7,248 nt of DNA from an uncultured Chloroflexota bacterium (GCA_903871975.1 CAIQIY010000565.1:1-7248), one strand, 5' to 3'. Positions 1-6,748 are shown, numbered from the stretch's first letter. A program made the numbers and translations. Notes: generated from the sequence alone by a model not told the origin.

Positions 1-1535
1 ACCTGACTCACGGCACCACCGGGCGCTATCATGGTCTGTTGCATAGTGGCGGGCGCTATGTCGTCAAGGATCCCCAGTCGGCGCAGGAATGCGCGGCCGA
101 GAACGAGATCCTGCGGCGGATCATGCCACATTGCATCGAAGACACCGGCGGGTTGTTCGTCATCACGCCCGCCGACGACGAGGGCTACGCGGATCCATTC
201 GTCGCCGCGTGCCGCGCGTGTGGCGTGTGGGTCGATGATGTCCCGCTGGCCGAAGTGATGCGCCACGAGCCACGGCTCAACCGCAAGCTGCGCCGCGCGT
301 TCGCGGTGCGCGATGCCGCCGCCGATTCCTTCCTCGCGACCGAATCCAATGCTGCCGACGCCCGCGCCCGTGGCGCGACGCTGCTCACCTATCATCACGT
401 TACCGACCTCGAACTCGAGGGCGATCGTGTCACCGGCGCACGTTGTGAGGATCTGCGCAGCGGCGAGATGGTGACGATCCACGCCAGCTATACCATCAAT
501 GCCGCCGGCGCCTGGGCTGGCAAGATCGCCGGCCTCGCCGGCCTCGACATCGCCGTCGTTCCTGGCAAGGGCACGATGGTCGCGATGAATCATCGCATCG
601 TCAATTCGGTCGTCAATCGTTGCAAACCGCCGGCCGACGGTGACATCATCGTCCCCATCCAGACGGTCGCCGTGCTCGGCACGACCGACATCGCCGTACC
701 GGATCCCGACGTGTTCGGCATCGAGCCCGCCGAGATCGCATTGATCCTCGCCGAAGGCGAGCACCTGGTGCCTGGTGTCTCGCGAATGCGTGCCCTGCGC
801 GCCTGGGCTGGTGTTCGACCGTTGTATCGTGACGTCGCAGCCGTCGATGATCGCGACATTCCGCGCACCTACAAGCTGCTCAATCATCGGACGCGCGATG
901 GTGTCGCCGGCTTCGTCAGCATCGTCGGTGGCAAGTGGACCACCTATCGCCTCATGGCGCAGGAGGCCGTCGATCTCGTCGCGGCCGATCTCGGCGTCAC
1001 GGCCGCCTGCCGCACTGCGGTCGAACCATTGCCGCCAGTGCATGGTGCGCCGCGATCCGGCCATCTGACGCTCGGCGGTCGGTTGCGGCATGTCGAATCC
1101 GAAGAGCTCTATGGCGACGTCATCTGCGAATGCGAGCTGGTCACCCGCCGCCAGCTCGTCGATGCGATCACCACCGGCGCCGCCGCCAATCTCGACGACC
1201 TGCGGCGCGATACGCGCCTCGGTATGGGCCCATGCCAGGGGGGCTTCTGCACCTATCGGGCGGCGGGGTTGTGGCACGAGCTCCGCGGCGCCGACGACGC
1301 GGGTGGTGCCGACGCCGCGGCAGCGCTGACGCGGCACTTCATGCAGGAACGCTGGAAGGGCCTGGCTGCAATCGCCTGGGGCGATCAGCTGCGCCAGCAA
1401 CGGCTCGACGAACTGATCGCCCTCGAGGTGCTGGGCGTCGACCTGCTGCCTGCAGTGGTCGTCGCCGACGGCGCGCGCCACCCGACGGTTGTGACGGATC
1501 ACGTCGCGATCGCGACAGAATATCATGCAGAGTGA
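1..1535 (+). CDS. glpA: Anaerobic glycerol-3-phosphate dehydrogenase subunit A, 5' partial
   Basis: This is the FAD-dependent catalytic subunit that oxidises sn-glycerol 3-phosphate to dihydroxyacetone phosphate and passes electrons through GlpC to the quinone pool. The frame is open from the first base (codons begin at 3), and the visible 510 residues open with TTGRYHGLLHSGGRY, matching the flavin-proximal region of E. coli GlpA. About 40 N-terminal residues, including the Rossmann GxGxxG, therefore lie upstream of the window; the TTG at 39 is an internal Leu codon, not a start. Other family landmarks are NAAGAWAG (about 500-525), INRC-like VVNRC, GVRPL near 815 and GGKWTTYRLMA (928-960). 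The C-terminus carries a BFD-like [2Fe-2S] domain with a CxC pair at 1125-1133 and a CxxxxC pair at 1233-1250, as expected for GlpA and not for aerobic GlpD. It ends with ERWKG and IAWGDQLR, as in E. coli, so the 3' end looks intact. Identification is by remembered similarity; I am very confident. Confidence 0.96.
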   Translation, partial: LTHGTTGRYHGLLHSGGRYVVKDPQSAQECAAENEILRRIMPHCIEDTGGLFVITPADDEGYADPFVAACRACGVWVDDVPLAEVMRHEPRLNRKLRRAFAVRDAAADSFLATESNAADARARGATLLTYHHVTDLELEGDRVTGARCEDLRSGEMVTIHASYTINAAGAWAGKIAGLAGLDIAVVPGKGTMVAMNHRIVNSVVNRCKPPADGDIIVPIQTVAVLGTTDIAVPDPDVFGIEPAEIALILAEGEHLVPGVSRMRALRAWAGVRPLYRDVAAVDDRDIPRTYKLLNHRTRDGVAGFVSIVGGKWTTYRLMAQEAVDLVAADLGVTAACRTAVEPLPPVHGAPRSGHLTLGGRLRHVESEELYGDVICECELVTRRQLVDAITTGAAANLDDLRRDTRLGMGPCQGGFCTYRAAGLWHELRGADDAGGADAAAALTRHFMQERWKGLAAIAWGDQLRQQRLDELIALEVLGVDLLPAVVVADGARHPTVVTDHVAIATEYHAE

Positions 1536-1575
1536 TGGTCGTCGCCGCGGTGGGATGCTGACGCTGCTGCAGCGC

Positions 1576-1638
1576 CGGCATGGCACATCGGTAGCCGCCC
1601 GTTGCCGGGGCAACGTGGCAGGTGCCGGTCAGATGCCG
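1576..1638 (+). other. Nested RNA fold in the glpA-glpB spacer
   Basis: Three stems nest inside 63 bases. The outer stem pairs CGGCAT (1576-1581) with ATGCCG (1633-1638). It continues directly, after a 6-base 3' bulge, into GGCAC (1582-1586) pairing with GTGCC (1622-1626). Inside is a hairpin in which GCC plus CGTTGC (1597-1605) pairs with GCAACG, a bulged T, and GGC (1610-1619) around a CGGG loop. That is 20 Watson-Crick pairs. No run of T follows, so it does not look like an intrinsic terminator. I could not match it to a riboswitch class I know. It could be an mRNA processing or stability element that sets relative GlpA and GlpB levels, or an ordinary GC-rich fold. The pairing is seen directly; the role is inference. 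Confidence 0.4.
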
Positions 1639-1735
1639 AGTGATCCTACAGGCTGGCGATCGATGGTTGCCGCCGCGACATGCCTGGGCGCGCTGTCGGC
1701 ATCGGCATGGGCGTCGGCACACCACGAGCAGCTAC

Positions 1736-1742
1736 AAGGGGA
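1736..1742 (+). promoter_or_regulatory. Ribosome binding site of glpB
   Basis: AAGGGGA lies just before the ATG at 1746, leaving about four bases after the AGGGG core. It favours 1746 over the in-frame ATG at 1680, whose extra 22 residues precede the dinucleotide-binding fold and do not look like any GlpB sequence I know. Confidence 0.6.
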
Positions 1743-1745
1743 ACG

Positions 1746-2993
1746 ATGCGCGATACGATTGTGATCGGTGCCGGGCTCGCCGGCCTGATGGGCGCACTGG
1801 CGCTCGCCGAGGCCGGCCGACGTCCGCTGGTGCTCGCCACCGGTTATGGCACCACGCATTGGGGCAACGGTACGATCGACGTCTGGGGGCAGCCGACCAC
1901 CGGTGGCCCGCGGGCTGCCGTTGCGGCGGTGATCGCCAGCGATCCCGACCACCCATACGCGCGCACTGGCGTCGTCGGCCTCGAGGCTGCCTGCGCCCGG
2001 TTCCGCCAGGTCATGCAGGCAGCAGCCTACCCGTTCGTCGGCGACCTCCTGAGCGACATCGTCATCCCCACGGCGCTCGGTGGCTTCCGGCGCGCTGCGC
2101 TGGTGCCGCGCACCATGAGCGCTGGCGCACTGAAGGCTGGTGATCGTGTGCTGATCGCCGGTTTTCGACAACTCCGCGACTTTTTTCCGCCGCTGATGGC
2201 GCAGAATCTGCGGTCGCAGGGCATCGCTGCACGTGGCGTCTACGTGGAGTTGCCACCGGTCAGCCGGAGCCTCGATTTCACCACGCGGACGCTGGCTCAG
2301 TATTTCGATGATGACGCGTTCCGGGCGCATGTTGGCGCACAGCTGGCGCATCTGCGCGGCGATGCCAGCCATATCGGCCTGCCAGCGGTGCTCGGCATGC
2401 GCCAACCGCTCGAGGTCATCGCCGAGCTCGAGCGACACAGCGGCGCGCAGATCTTCGAGGTCGCCACATTGCCGCCCTCGGTTCCCGGCATGCGGATCGC
2501 CGGCATCCTCGAGCGTGCGATCGTCGCCGCCGGCGGGCGCATCCAGATCGGCTCGGCGGTGCTGCGCGGCGTCGCCGCCGACGACCGCCTGACCGATGTG
2601 GTGAGCGAGGCAGCAGCGCGCGAGCAGCACCACCGCGTCACACGGTGCTTGCTGGCCAGCGGCGGCATCGCCGGCGGCGGCGTGCGTACCGACCAGACCG
2701 GGGCAGTGTGGGAGACGGCACTGGGCTTGCCGCTGGCTGCGCCGGCGGCGCGACGTACGTGGTTTGCCTCGCGCTCCCTCGATCCACGGGGCCATGCGAT
2801 CTTTCGTGCCGGTGTCCTCAGTGATGACCGGTTGCGCCCGCTCGACCAGCGCGGGCACGTCGTCTATCGAAACGTCACTGTCGCCGGTGGTGCGCTCGCC
2901 GGTGCCGACACCATGCGGGAACGTTCGCGCAGCGGTGTCGCATTGGCGACCGGCTGGGCGGCAGGTTCACGCCTCGCTACCGTCGAGGCGTGA
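1746..2993 (+). CDS. glpB: Anaerobic glycerol-3-phosphate dehydrogenase subunit B
   Basis: This is the second flavoprotein subunit of the GlpABC complex, thought to relay electrons from GlpA towards GlpC. The product is 415 residues, close to E. coli GlpB (about 419). The N-terminus MRDTIVIGAGLAGLMG carries the GxGxxG dinucleotide-binding motif (G8, G10, G13). It is followed by THWGNGTIDVWG (residues 37-48), matching the GlpB signature that reads HFSSGSLDL or similar in enterobacteria. The C-terminus has VAGGALAGAD and SGVALATGWAAG, the second flavin-binding stretch usual for the family. The ATG at 1746 is chosen because it has a ribosome binding site and puts the Rossmann strand directly at the N-terminus. 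It follows glpA after a 210-base spacer and precedes glpC by 22 bases. A different reductase of the FAD_binding_2 type is conceivable in isolation, but position between glpA and glpC makes glpB nearly certain. Confidence 0.94.
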   Translation: MRDTIVIGAGLAGLMGALALAEAGRRPLVLATGYGTTHWGNGTIDVWGQPTTGGPRAAVAAVIASDPDHPYARTGVVGLEAACARFRQVMQAAAYPFVGDLLSDIVIPTALGGFRRAALVPRTMSAGALKAGDRVLIAGFRQLRDFFPPLMAQNLRSQGIAARGVYVELPPVSRSLDFTTRTLAQYFDDDAFRAHVGAQLAHLRGDASHIGLPAVLGMRQPLEVIAELERHSGAQIFEVATLPPSVPGMRIAGILERAIVAAGGRIQIGSAVLRGVAADDRLTDVVSEAAAREQHHRVTRCLLASGGIAGGGVRTDQTGAVWETALGLPLAAPAARRTWFASRSLDPRGHAIFRAGVLSDDRLRPLDQRGHVVYRNVTVAGGALAGADTMRERSRSGVALATGWAAGSRLATVEA

Positions 2994-3002
2994 CGCGCGA
3001 CC

Positions 3003-3010
3003 AGGAGGAG
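3003..3010 (+). promoter_or_regulatory. Strong ribosome binding site of glpC
   Basis: AGGAGGAG ends five bases before the ATG at 3016. It fixes the glpC start: the reading frame is open back to 2764, but that extension runs inside glpB and has no such site. Confidence 0.85.
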
Positions 3011-3015
3011 TAGCC

Positions 3016-4248
3016 ATGCCGGCGACGGATTTCATCGAGCTGTCGCTCGATCACTGCATCAAGTGCAATATCTGCACTGCGGCGTGCCCGGTGAGTGCAG
3101 TGACTGATCTCTTCCCCGGGCCGAAGTATGTCGGGCCGCAGGCACAACGCTTTCGGCGCGATGGCGAGGCACCACCGGACGACACGGTCGATTACTGTTC
3201 GGGTTGCCGGGTCTGCAACGAAGTGTGCCCGACTGGCGTGAAGATCATGGAGATCAACACGCGTGCCAAGGCGCGCATCGTCGAGAGCCGTGGCGTGCCA
3301 CTGCGCAGCTGGTTACTCGGGTATCAGTACATCATCGGGCGCCTGGCGTGCGGCCCGCTGGCTGGTGTAGCGAATCTGTTCGCCAACCTGCGCTGGGTGC
3401 GCGTGCTCGCCGAGCAGCTCACCGGCATCGCCCGCGAGGCGCCATTGCCATCGTTCAGTGGCTACAGTTTCCGGTCGTGGGCGCGCCGCCGGCAACAACA
3501 CGCCGCTACCGGTCGCCCAAAGGTCGTGTACTTTCATGGGTGTGCCACCAACTACTACGAGCCACGCGTCGGCGAGGCGGCGGTAGCAGTGCTCGAGCAC
3601 AACGGCTTCGAGGTGATCGTTCCCGAACAGGGCTGCTGCGGATTGCCGCTGCTCTCGAATGGCATCTTCAGTCATGGTCGTCACCACCATCAGTACAACG
3701 TCGCGCAGCTCTATCCGTATGCCGCCCAGGGCATTCCGATCGTCGGTACCAGCACGAGCTGCACCCTGACGCTGAAGGAAGAGGCGCCAGAGTTGCTGGC
3801 GATGCATGACGAGCAGACCCGGGTGGTGGCCGAGCACACCTACGACATCTTCGAGTTTCTGCGTCTGCTGCACGAGCGTGGCCGGCTGAACACCCGTTTT
3901 CGCCGAATCAAGCGGCGACTGCCCTATCATGCGCCGTGTCAGCAGCGCGCACATCGCATCGGTCGCCCGGCACTCGACATTCTTGAGCTGGTTCCTGGCC
4001 TGACGATGGTCGAGAGCGATGCAGCATGCTGTGGTCTGGCGGGGAGCTACGGCTACAAGGTCGAGAAATACCGGATCGCGATGGATGTCGGCGCCGACTT
4101 GTTCGACTTCATGCGCAGCAGCGGCAGTGATCTGGCCGTGTGTGACTCGGAGATCTGTCGGTGGCAGATCGATCACGGGAGCGAGGTCTACAGTGTGCAT
4201 CCCATCGAGTTGCTGCGTGAAGCCTACGGGCTCGCCGCCGATGCGTGA
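3016..4248 (+). CDS. glpC: Anaerobic glycerol-3-phosphate dehydrogenase subunit C, iron-sulfur
   Basis: This subunit docks the GlpAB dimer at the membrane and carries electrons to menaquinone or ubiquinone. The product is 410 residues, slightly longer than E. coli GlpC (about 396). Two ferredoxin-type CxxCxxCxxxCP motifs bind [4Fe-4S] clusters: C14, C17, C20, C24 and C61, C64, C67, C71. Two CCG domains follow, with cores at 207-209 (EQGCCGLP) and 338-340 (AACCGLAGSYG), each preceded by the usual upstream element (FHGCATNYY near 173-181 and YHAPCQQRAH near 310-320). This layout is shared with GlcF, LutA and HdrB/HdrD proteins; the context after glpA and glpB decides for GlpC. There is no true transmembrane helix, as expected, since the family associates peripherally. 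A short basic stretch WARRRQQ (155-161) links the ferredoxin half to the CCG half. The stop lies inside GTGA, which overlaps a possible GTG start of the next gene. Confidence 0.95.
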   Translation: MPATDFIELSLDHCIKCNICTAACPVSAVTDLFPGPKYVGPQAQRFRRDGEAPPDDTVDYCSGCRVCNEVCPTGVKIMEINTRAKARIVESRGVPLRSWLLGYQYIIGRLACGPLAGVANLFANLRWVRVLAEQLTGIAREAPLPSFSGYSFRSWARRRQQHAATGRPKVVYFHGCATNYYEPRVGEAAVAVLEHNGFEVIVPEQGCCGLPLLSNGIFSHGRHHHQYNVAQLYPYAAQGIPIVGTSTSCTLTLKEEAPELLAMHDEQTRVVAEHTYDIFEFLRLLHERGRLNTRFRRIKRRLPYHAPCQQRAHRIGRPALDILELVPGLTMVESDAACCGLAGSYGYKVEKYRIAMDVGADLFDFMRSSGSDLAVCDSEICRWQIDHGSEVYSVHPIELLREAYGLAADA

Positions 4249-4283
4249 GTGGGACCATCGGCGGCAGTTGGGCCGGTGATGCG

Positions 4284-5321
4284 ATGCGCGTACTTCCTTC
4301 ACAGCAGATCCGCGCGTTGATCGCCGCCGGTGCGGTTCGGGCGAGCATGCCACTCGCCGAGGTGCAAATTCAGCCAGCCAGCCTCGATCTGCGGCTGGGC
4401 GAGCGTGGCTATGCCCTGCGTGCCAGCTTCCTGCCCGGGCCGGCGCAGCGCGTCGAGGAACGCCTGGCGCGCGCGCGGCTGGTGATCGACGAGCTCGATA
4501 TGCGCCGACCACTGGTCCTGGCTCCTGGCCAGGTCTACCTGTTCGAGCTGGCAGAATCGTTGGCGCTGCCTGCGGACATCAGTGCCCGCGCCAATCCGCG
4601 CAGCACGACGGGCCGAGCCGACTTGTTCGCACGCCTGGTGTGTGATCGCAGCAGCACGTTCGAAGACGTGCCAGCCGGCTATCACGGGGCGCTGTTCGTC
4701 GAGCTGGTGCCGCGCACCTTTGCGATCCGCCTCAGCCGCGGCACGCGGGTCAATCAGCTGCGCTTCATGTGGCACCAGCGCCCGGCAGCGGTTCGGCGAT
4801 CATACCTCTCGGTCGATCTGACACCCGAGCCAGGCACGCGGATCATTGGCTATCGGGCCCGCCACGGCGCGCCAGTCCTCGATTTCGATGGCACTGCGTG
4901 CCACGACCGCTTCGACTACTGGGACCCGGTCGTGGTTGGTGAACTCGGCAGCCTGGTGCTGCACCCCGACGATTTCTACATTCTGCGCTCGTGCGAGCGC
5001 GTGTGCCTTGATGCGCAGACCGCGGCCGAACTCTTGCCCTACGAATCGGCGTTCGGCGAGTTTCGTGTCCACTACGCCGGCTTTCTCGACCCGGGGTTCG
5101 GCTATGCCGATGCCGACGGCGGCACGCCGGTGGTGCTCGAGGTACGGGCGCGCGACGTGCCGTTCCTCATCGAGGCGCGGCAGGTGATGGGCCAGGTAGT
5201 GCACTACACGCTCGATGTGCCAGCCGACACGCTGTATGGCAGCGCGATCGGCTCGGCGTACCAGCGGCAGGGTATCGCACTGGGTCGACAGTTCCGCCCG
5301 CTGACGACAGCCGAGCGCTGA
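4284..5321 (+). CDS. Long two-domain dCTP deaminase-family protein
   Basis: This resembles the long proteins (about 350-370 residues) annotated as 2'-deoxycytidine 5'-triphosphate deaminase, which would convert dCTP to dUTP for thymidylate synthesis. It contains two tandem copies of the dUTPase/dCTP-deaminase fold. Copy one has QPASLDLRLG (30-39), RANPRSTTGRADLFARL (102-118) and VELVPRT (139-145). S107, R111 and E140 line up by eye with Ser111, Arg115 and catalytic Glu138 of E. coli Dcd. Copy two has GYRAR near 189-193, then EFRVHYAGFLDPGFGY (259-274) and VVLEVRARDVPF (283-294). Its Glu286 matches the catalytic Glu, but Glu259 sits where Arg115 would be. The ATG at 4284 is preferred because the family begins close to the LPSQQIRALI segment; a GTG at 4245, overlapping the glpC stop as GTGA, would add 13 residues. 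Neither start has a strong ribosome binding site. Activity has not been shown for this protein; it may be co-transcribed with glpABC. Confidence 0.85.
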   Translation: MRVLPSQQIRALIAAGAVRASMPLAEVQIQPASLDLRLGERGYALRASFLPGPAQRVEERLARARLVIDELDMRRPLVLAPGQVYLFELAESLALPADISARANPRSTTGRADLFARLVCDRSSTFEDVPAGYHGALFVELVPRTFAIRLSRGTRVNQLRFMWHQRPAAVRRSYLSVDLTPEPGTRIIGYRARHGAPVLDFDGTACHDRFDYWDPVVVGELGSLVLHPDDFYILRSCERVCLDAQTAAELLPYESAFGEFRVHYAGFLDPGFGYADADGGTPVVLEVRARDVPFLIEARQVMGQVVHYTLDVPADTLYGSAIGSAYQRQGIALGRQFRPLTTAER

Positions 5322-5369
5322 GCCTGCGATGTCGGGCGCGCAGCCAGGCGGCGATGCAGTGCTCAGCGT
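5315..5369. terminator. Inverted repeat spanning both convergent stop codons; possible two-way terminator
   Basis: CGCTGAGC (5316-5323) and GCTCAGCG (5361-5368) are perfect reverse complements. The left arm contains the stop codon of the dcd-like gene and the right arm contains the stop codon of the Nudix gene read on the other strand. An outer G-T pair (5315/5369) adds to it. Inside, after a bulged T at 5360, CTGCG (5324-5328) pairs with TGCAG (5355-5359) with one G-T pair. The result is a symmetrical stem that forms in both transcripts. There is no T tract on either side, so classical intrinsic termination is not assured; it may instead be a 3'-end stabiliser or fold by chance. Confidence 0.4.
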
Positions 5370-5800
5370 GCAGTGATCAGCGCCAGCGCGCGGCGCACCA
5401 CTGCGCCGATCTGCTCGTAGCCGATACGCTCGGCCGCCGCCGCCGCCGGTACCCAGGCCACCGCACGGATACCTTCGCTGCGTTGCGGCTGCGGCGTGCC
5501 GGCCGTCGCCATCATCAGGAAGATGTCGAGCTGCTTGCGTTGCTCGTGGCCATCGGCATCCCGGATGGTGTAGTACACCGTCTCGAGCAATTGCTCGACG
5601 TGCGCCGTCACGCCGGTCTCTTCGTGCACCTCACGGACGGCTGCCAGCTCAGCCGGCTCGTCCGCCTCCAGATGCCCCTTGGGGAGGCTCCAGCGATCGT
5701 AGGGATCGTGGATCAGCAGGACCTCCCATGCGCCAGTCGCAGCGCGGCGGCAGACTACTCCGCCGGCAGCGTGGTGCGATCCACGGCGACTTCGGGTCAT
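5363..5800 (-). CDS. Nudix hydrolase, possibly diadenosine polyphosphate type
   Basis: This 145-residue protein hydrolyses a nucleoside diphosphate linked to some other moiety. A complete Nudix box GX5EX7REUXEEXGU occupies residues 42-64, with R56, E57, E60 and E61 as the metal-binding core. It is preceded by WSLPKGHLE, and followed by a YYTIRD stretch, a QLDIFLMMA strand and RAVAWVP. WSLPKGHLE with an aromatic YY pair after the box recalls the Ap4A/Ap6A hydrolase branch, but substrate cannot be read from the box alone. The ATG at 5800 is chosen over an in-frame ATG at 5842 because AGGAGG sits six bases upstream; the longer start would lie inside ccdA. The gene is directly downstream of ccdA (10 bases) and is probably translated from the same mRNA. 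It converges on the dcd-like gene across a 41-base gap. No functional link between a disulfide transporter and a Nudix enzyme is evident. Confidence 0.92.
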   Translation of the reverse strand: MTRSRRGSHHAAGGVVCRRAATGAWEVLLIHDPYDRWSLPKGHLEADEPAELAAVREVHEETGVTAHVEQLLETVYYTIRDADGHEQRKQLDIFLMMATAGTPQPQRSEGIRAVAWVPAAAAAERIGYEQIGAVVRRALALITAR

Positions 5801-5806
5801 CGCGTG

Positions 5807-5812
5807 CCTCCT
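5807..5812 (-). promoter_or_regulatory. Ribosome binding site of the Nudix gene, overlapping the ccdA stop
   Basis: Read on the minus strand, TAGGAGG holds both the TAG stop of the ccdA-like gene (5813-5811) and a perfect AGGAGG (5812-5807), six bases before the ATG at 5800. It fixes the Nudix start and suggests translational coupling: a ribosome terminating on ccdA sits on the binding site of the next gene. Confidence 0.85.
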
Positions 5813-6719
5813 AGCGTGGCAAGAACCATTGCTGAATGGCATGTTCGATGTCGAGCGCCCATTGTGCCAGCGGCGTACGCTGTGCCCACTCGCTCACGGC
5901 GCCGAGTTGCCCGGTCGCCAGCAACGCGCCCATCAGGATCATCAGCAGCCCGCTGGCCAGATTGGTGGTGTGCAGGAGCACATCGTGGCCGGCGATGCGT
6001 ACGGTGAAGCCACGCCCGCGCATGATGCGCCAGAAGCGCGAGCCTGTACCGAGTCGACTGAAGAAACTCGCGACGATGATCAACGGTGAGCCCAGGCCCA
6101 GTGCGTAGATGAACGCCAGCACCGCGCCCTGCGCGATCGCCACACCCTGTGTCGCCAGCAACGTCAGCAAGGCGCCGAGGATCGGCCCGACGCACGCCGT
6201 CCAGCCCAGCGCAAAGGTCGCGCCATAGAGATACGAACCAGCGATGCTGGCTGCCGGCCGGTCGCTGCTCTGGATGCCGCTGAAGCCCTTGCCGAGCGCA
6301 CTCATCACACCAAAGGCGATCACGATGATGCCGCCGATCAGCGTCAGGGTGTCGATGTTGCGGAACAACAACTGGGTCAGCGCCGTCGCCGTCGCGCCCA
6401 GCAGCACCATCGTCGTCGCCAGGCCGAGGAAGAATGCCACCGTCATCACGACGATGCGCTCGCGCTGTGCCTGGAAGGTGAATGCGAAATACGCCGGCAG
6501 GATGGGTAGGGTACACGGCGAGAGGAAACTGAAGACTCCGGCGAGGAATGCCGCTGGCGCCAGTACCAGCAGGCTGGCACCACCGGTCGGAATGTAGGCC
6601 AGATCCGGTGTCTGGATGGAAAGAACCACGAGTACGGCGATCACGCCGACCACGCCGGCGCCGAGCAGGAATGGTCGCCACGGATGCGCGCTCGAACGGG
6701 TTGTGTCATCGGTTGTCAC
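5811..6719 (-). CDS. ccdA: CcdA/DsbD-family cytochrome c biogenesis membrane protein
   Basis: This polytopic inner-membrane protein probably carries reducing equivalents from cytoplasmic thioredoxin across the membrane by dithiol-disulfide exchange, to keep apocytochrome c cysteines or extracytoplasmic thioredoxin-like proteins reduced. The 302-residue product shows about seven hydrophobic segments: an extra N-terminal one at roughly 16-36, then near 50-75, 89-112, 125-143, 160-190, 195-217 and 253-272. The two family cysteines are present, in FSFLSPCTLPILPAYF (C69) and ALGWTACVGPILGALL (C176). Many homologues have Pro before the second Cys, where this one has Ala. It is longer than minimal CcdA (about 220-240 residues) because of the N-terminal helix and a C-terminal tail, but lacks the periplasmic domains of DsbD. 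The GTG at 6719 is chosen because GGAGG lies five bases upstream; a TTG at 6734 would place that site inside the gene. It is the first gene of an operon with the Nudix gene. The exact redox partner is unknown. Confidence 0.88.
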   Translation of the reverse strand: MTTDDTTRSSAHPWRPFLLGAGVVGVIAVLVVLSIQTPDLAYIPTGGASLLVLAPAAFLAGVFSFLSPCTLPILPAYFAFTFQAQRERIVVMTVAFFLGLATTMVLLGATATALTQLLFRNIDTLTLIGGIIVIAFGVMSALGKGFSGIQSSDRPAASIAGSYLYGATFALGWTACVGPILGALLTLLATQGVAIAQGAVLAFIYALGLGSPLIIVASFFSRLGTGSRFWRIMRGRGFTVRIAGHDVLLHTTNLASGLLMILMGALLATGQLGAVSEWAQRTPLAQWALDIEHAIQQWFLPR

Positions 6720-6724
6720 GGGCA

Positions 6725-6729
6725 CCTCC
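6725..6729 (-). promoter_or_regulatory. Ribosome binding site deciding the ccdA GTG start
   Basis: On the minus strand CTGGAGGTGCCC precedes the GTG at 6719-6717. The GGAGG core is five bases from it, supporting a GTG start over the in-frame TTG at 6734. Confidence 0.7.
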
Positions 6730-6748
6730 AGCAACGAGCCGTCACGCC

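Larger units (their letters stand above)
1536..1745 (+). other. glpA-glpB spacer, no convincing gene
   Basis: This 210-base gap is unusually long for genes of one complex. I see no good coding region. An ATG overlaps the glpA stop (TGATG, 1533-1537) but reads only eight codons. A frame from 1663 would encode 33 residues with a hydrophobic, signal-like start ending in ASA, but it has no evident ribosome binding site and runs into glpB in another frame. No clear sigma-70 promoter is visible. The first half contains the nested fold listed separately at 1576-1638. The gap ends with the glpB ribosome binding site at 1736-1742. Confidence 0.6.

Noticed and set aside
39..41. TTG as the start of glpA
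   Set aside because: The frame is open to the window start and the codons before it encode conserved GlpA sequence, so the gene is simply cut by the window edge.
1503..1516. 14-bp perfect palindrome GTCGCGATCGCGAC near the end of glpA
   Set aside because: It encodes ordinary residues within glpA. A perfect 14-bp palindrome is expected about once in 16,000 positions at even base composition, and more often in GC-rich DNA, so one in this window is unremarkable.
1680..1745. Upstream ATG start for glpB adding 22 residues
   Set aside because: The ATG at 1746 has a ribosome binding site and gives the N-terminus expected of the family; the extension is not GlpB-like.
1663..1764. 33-codon frame with a signal-peptide-like start in the glpA-glpB spacer
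   Set aside because: No ribosome binding site is seen, it is very short, it runs into glpB in a different frame, and Ala-rich hydrophobic stretches arise easily in this base composition.
1629..2858. 409-codon open frame on the minus strand opposite glpB
   Set aside because: Its product is low-complexity Arg/Ala/Gly-rich sequence with no domain, it lies entirely antisense to a well-recognised gene, and such frames are common opposite GC-rich coding sequence.
3313..4512. 399-codon open frame on the minus strand opposite glpC and the start of the dcd-like gene
   Set aside because: It is a shadow of strong third-position G/C bias; no motif or ribosome binding site supports it and glpC beneath it is certain.
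5797..6681. 294-codon open frame on the minus strand, overlapping ccdA in another frame
   Set aside because: The translation is Arg/His/Asp-rich with no membrane segments or motifs, whereas the overlapping CcdA frame has the conserved SPCTLP and ACVGP motifs.
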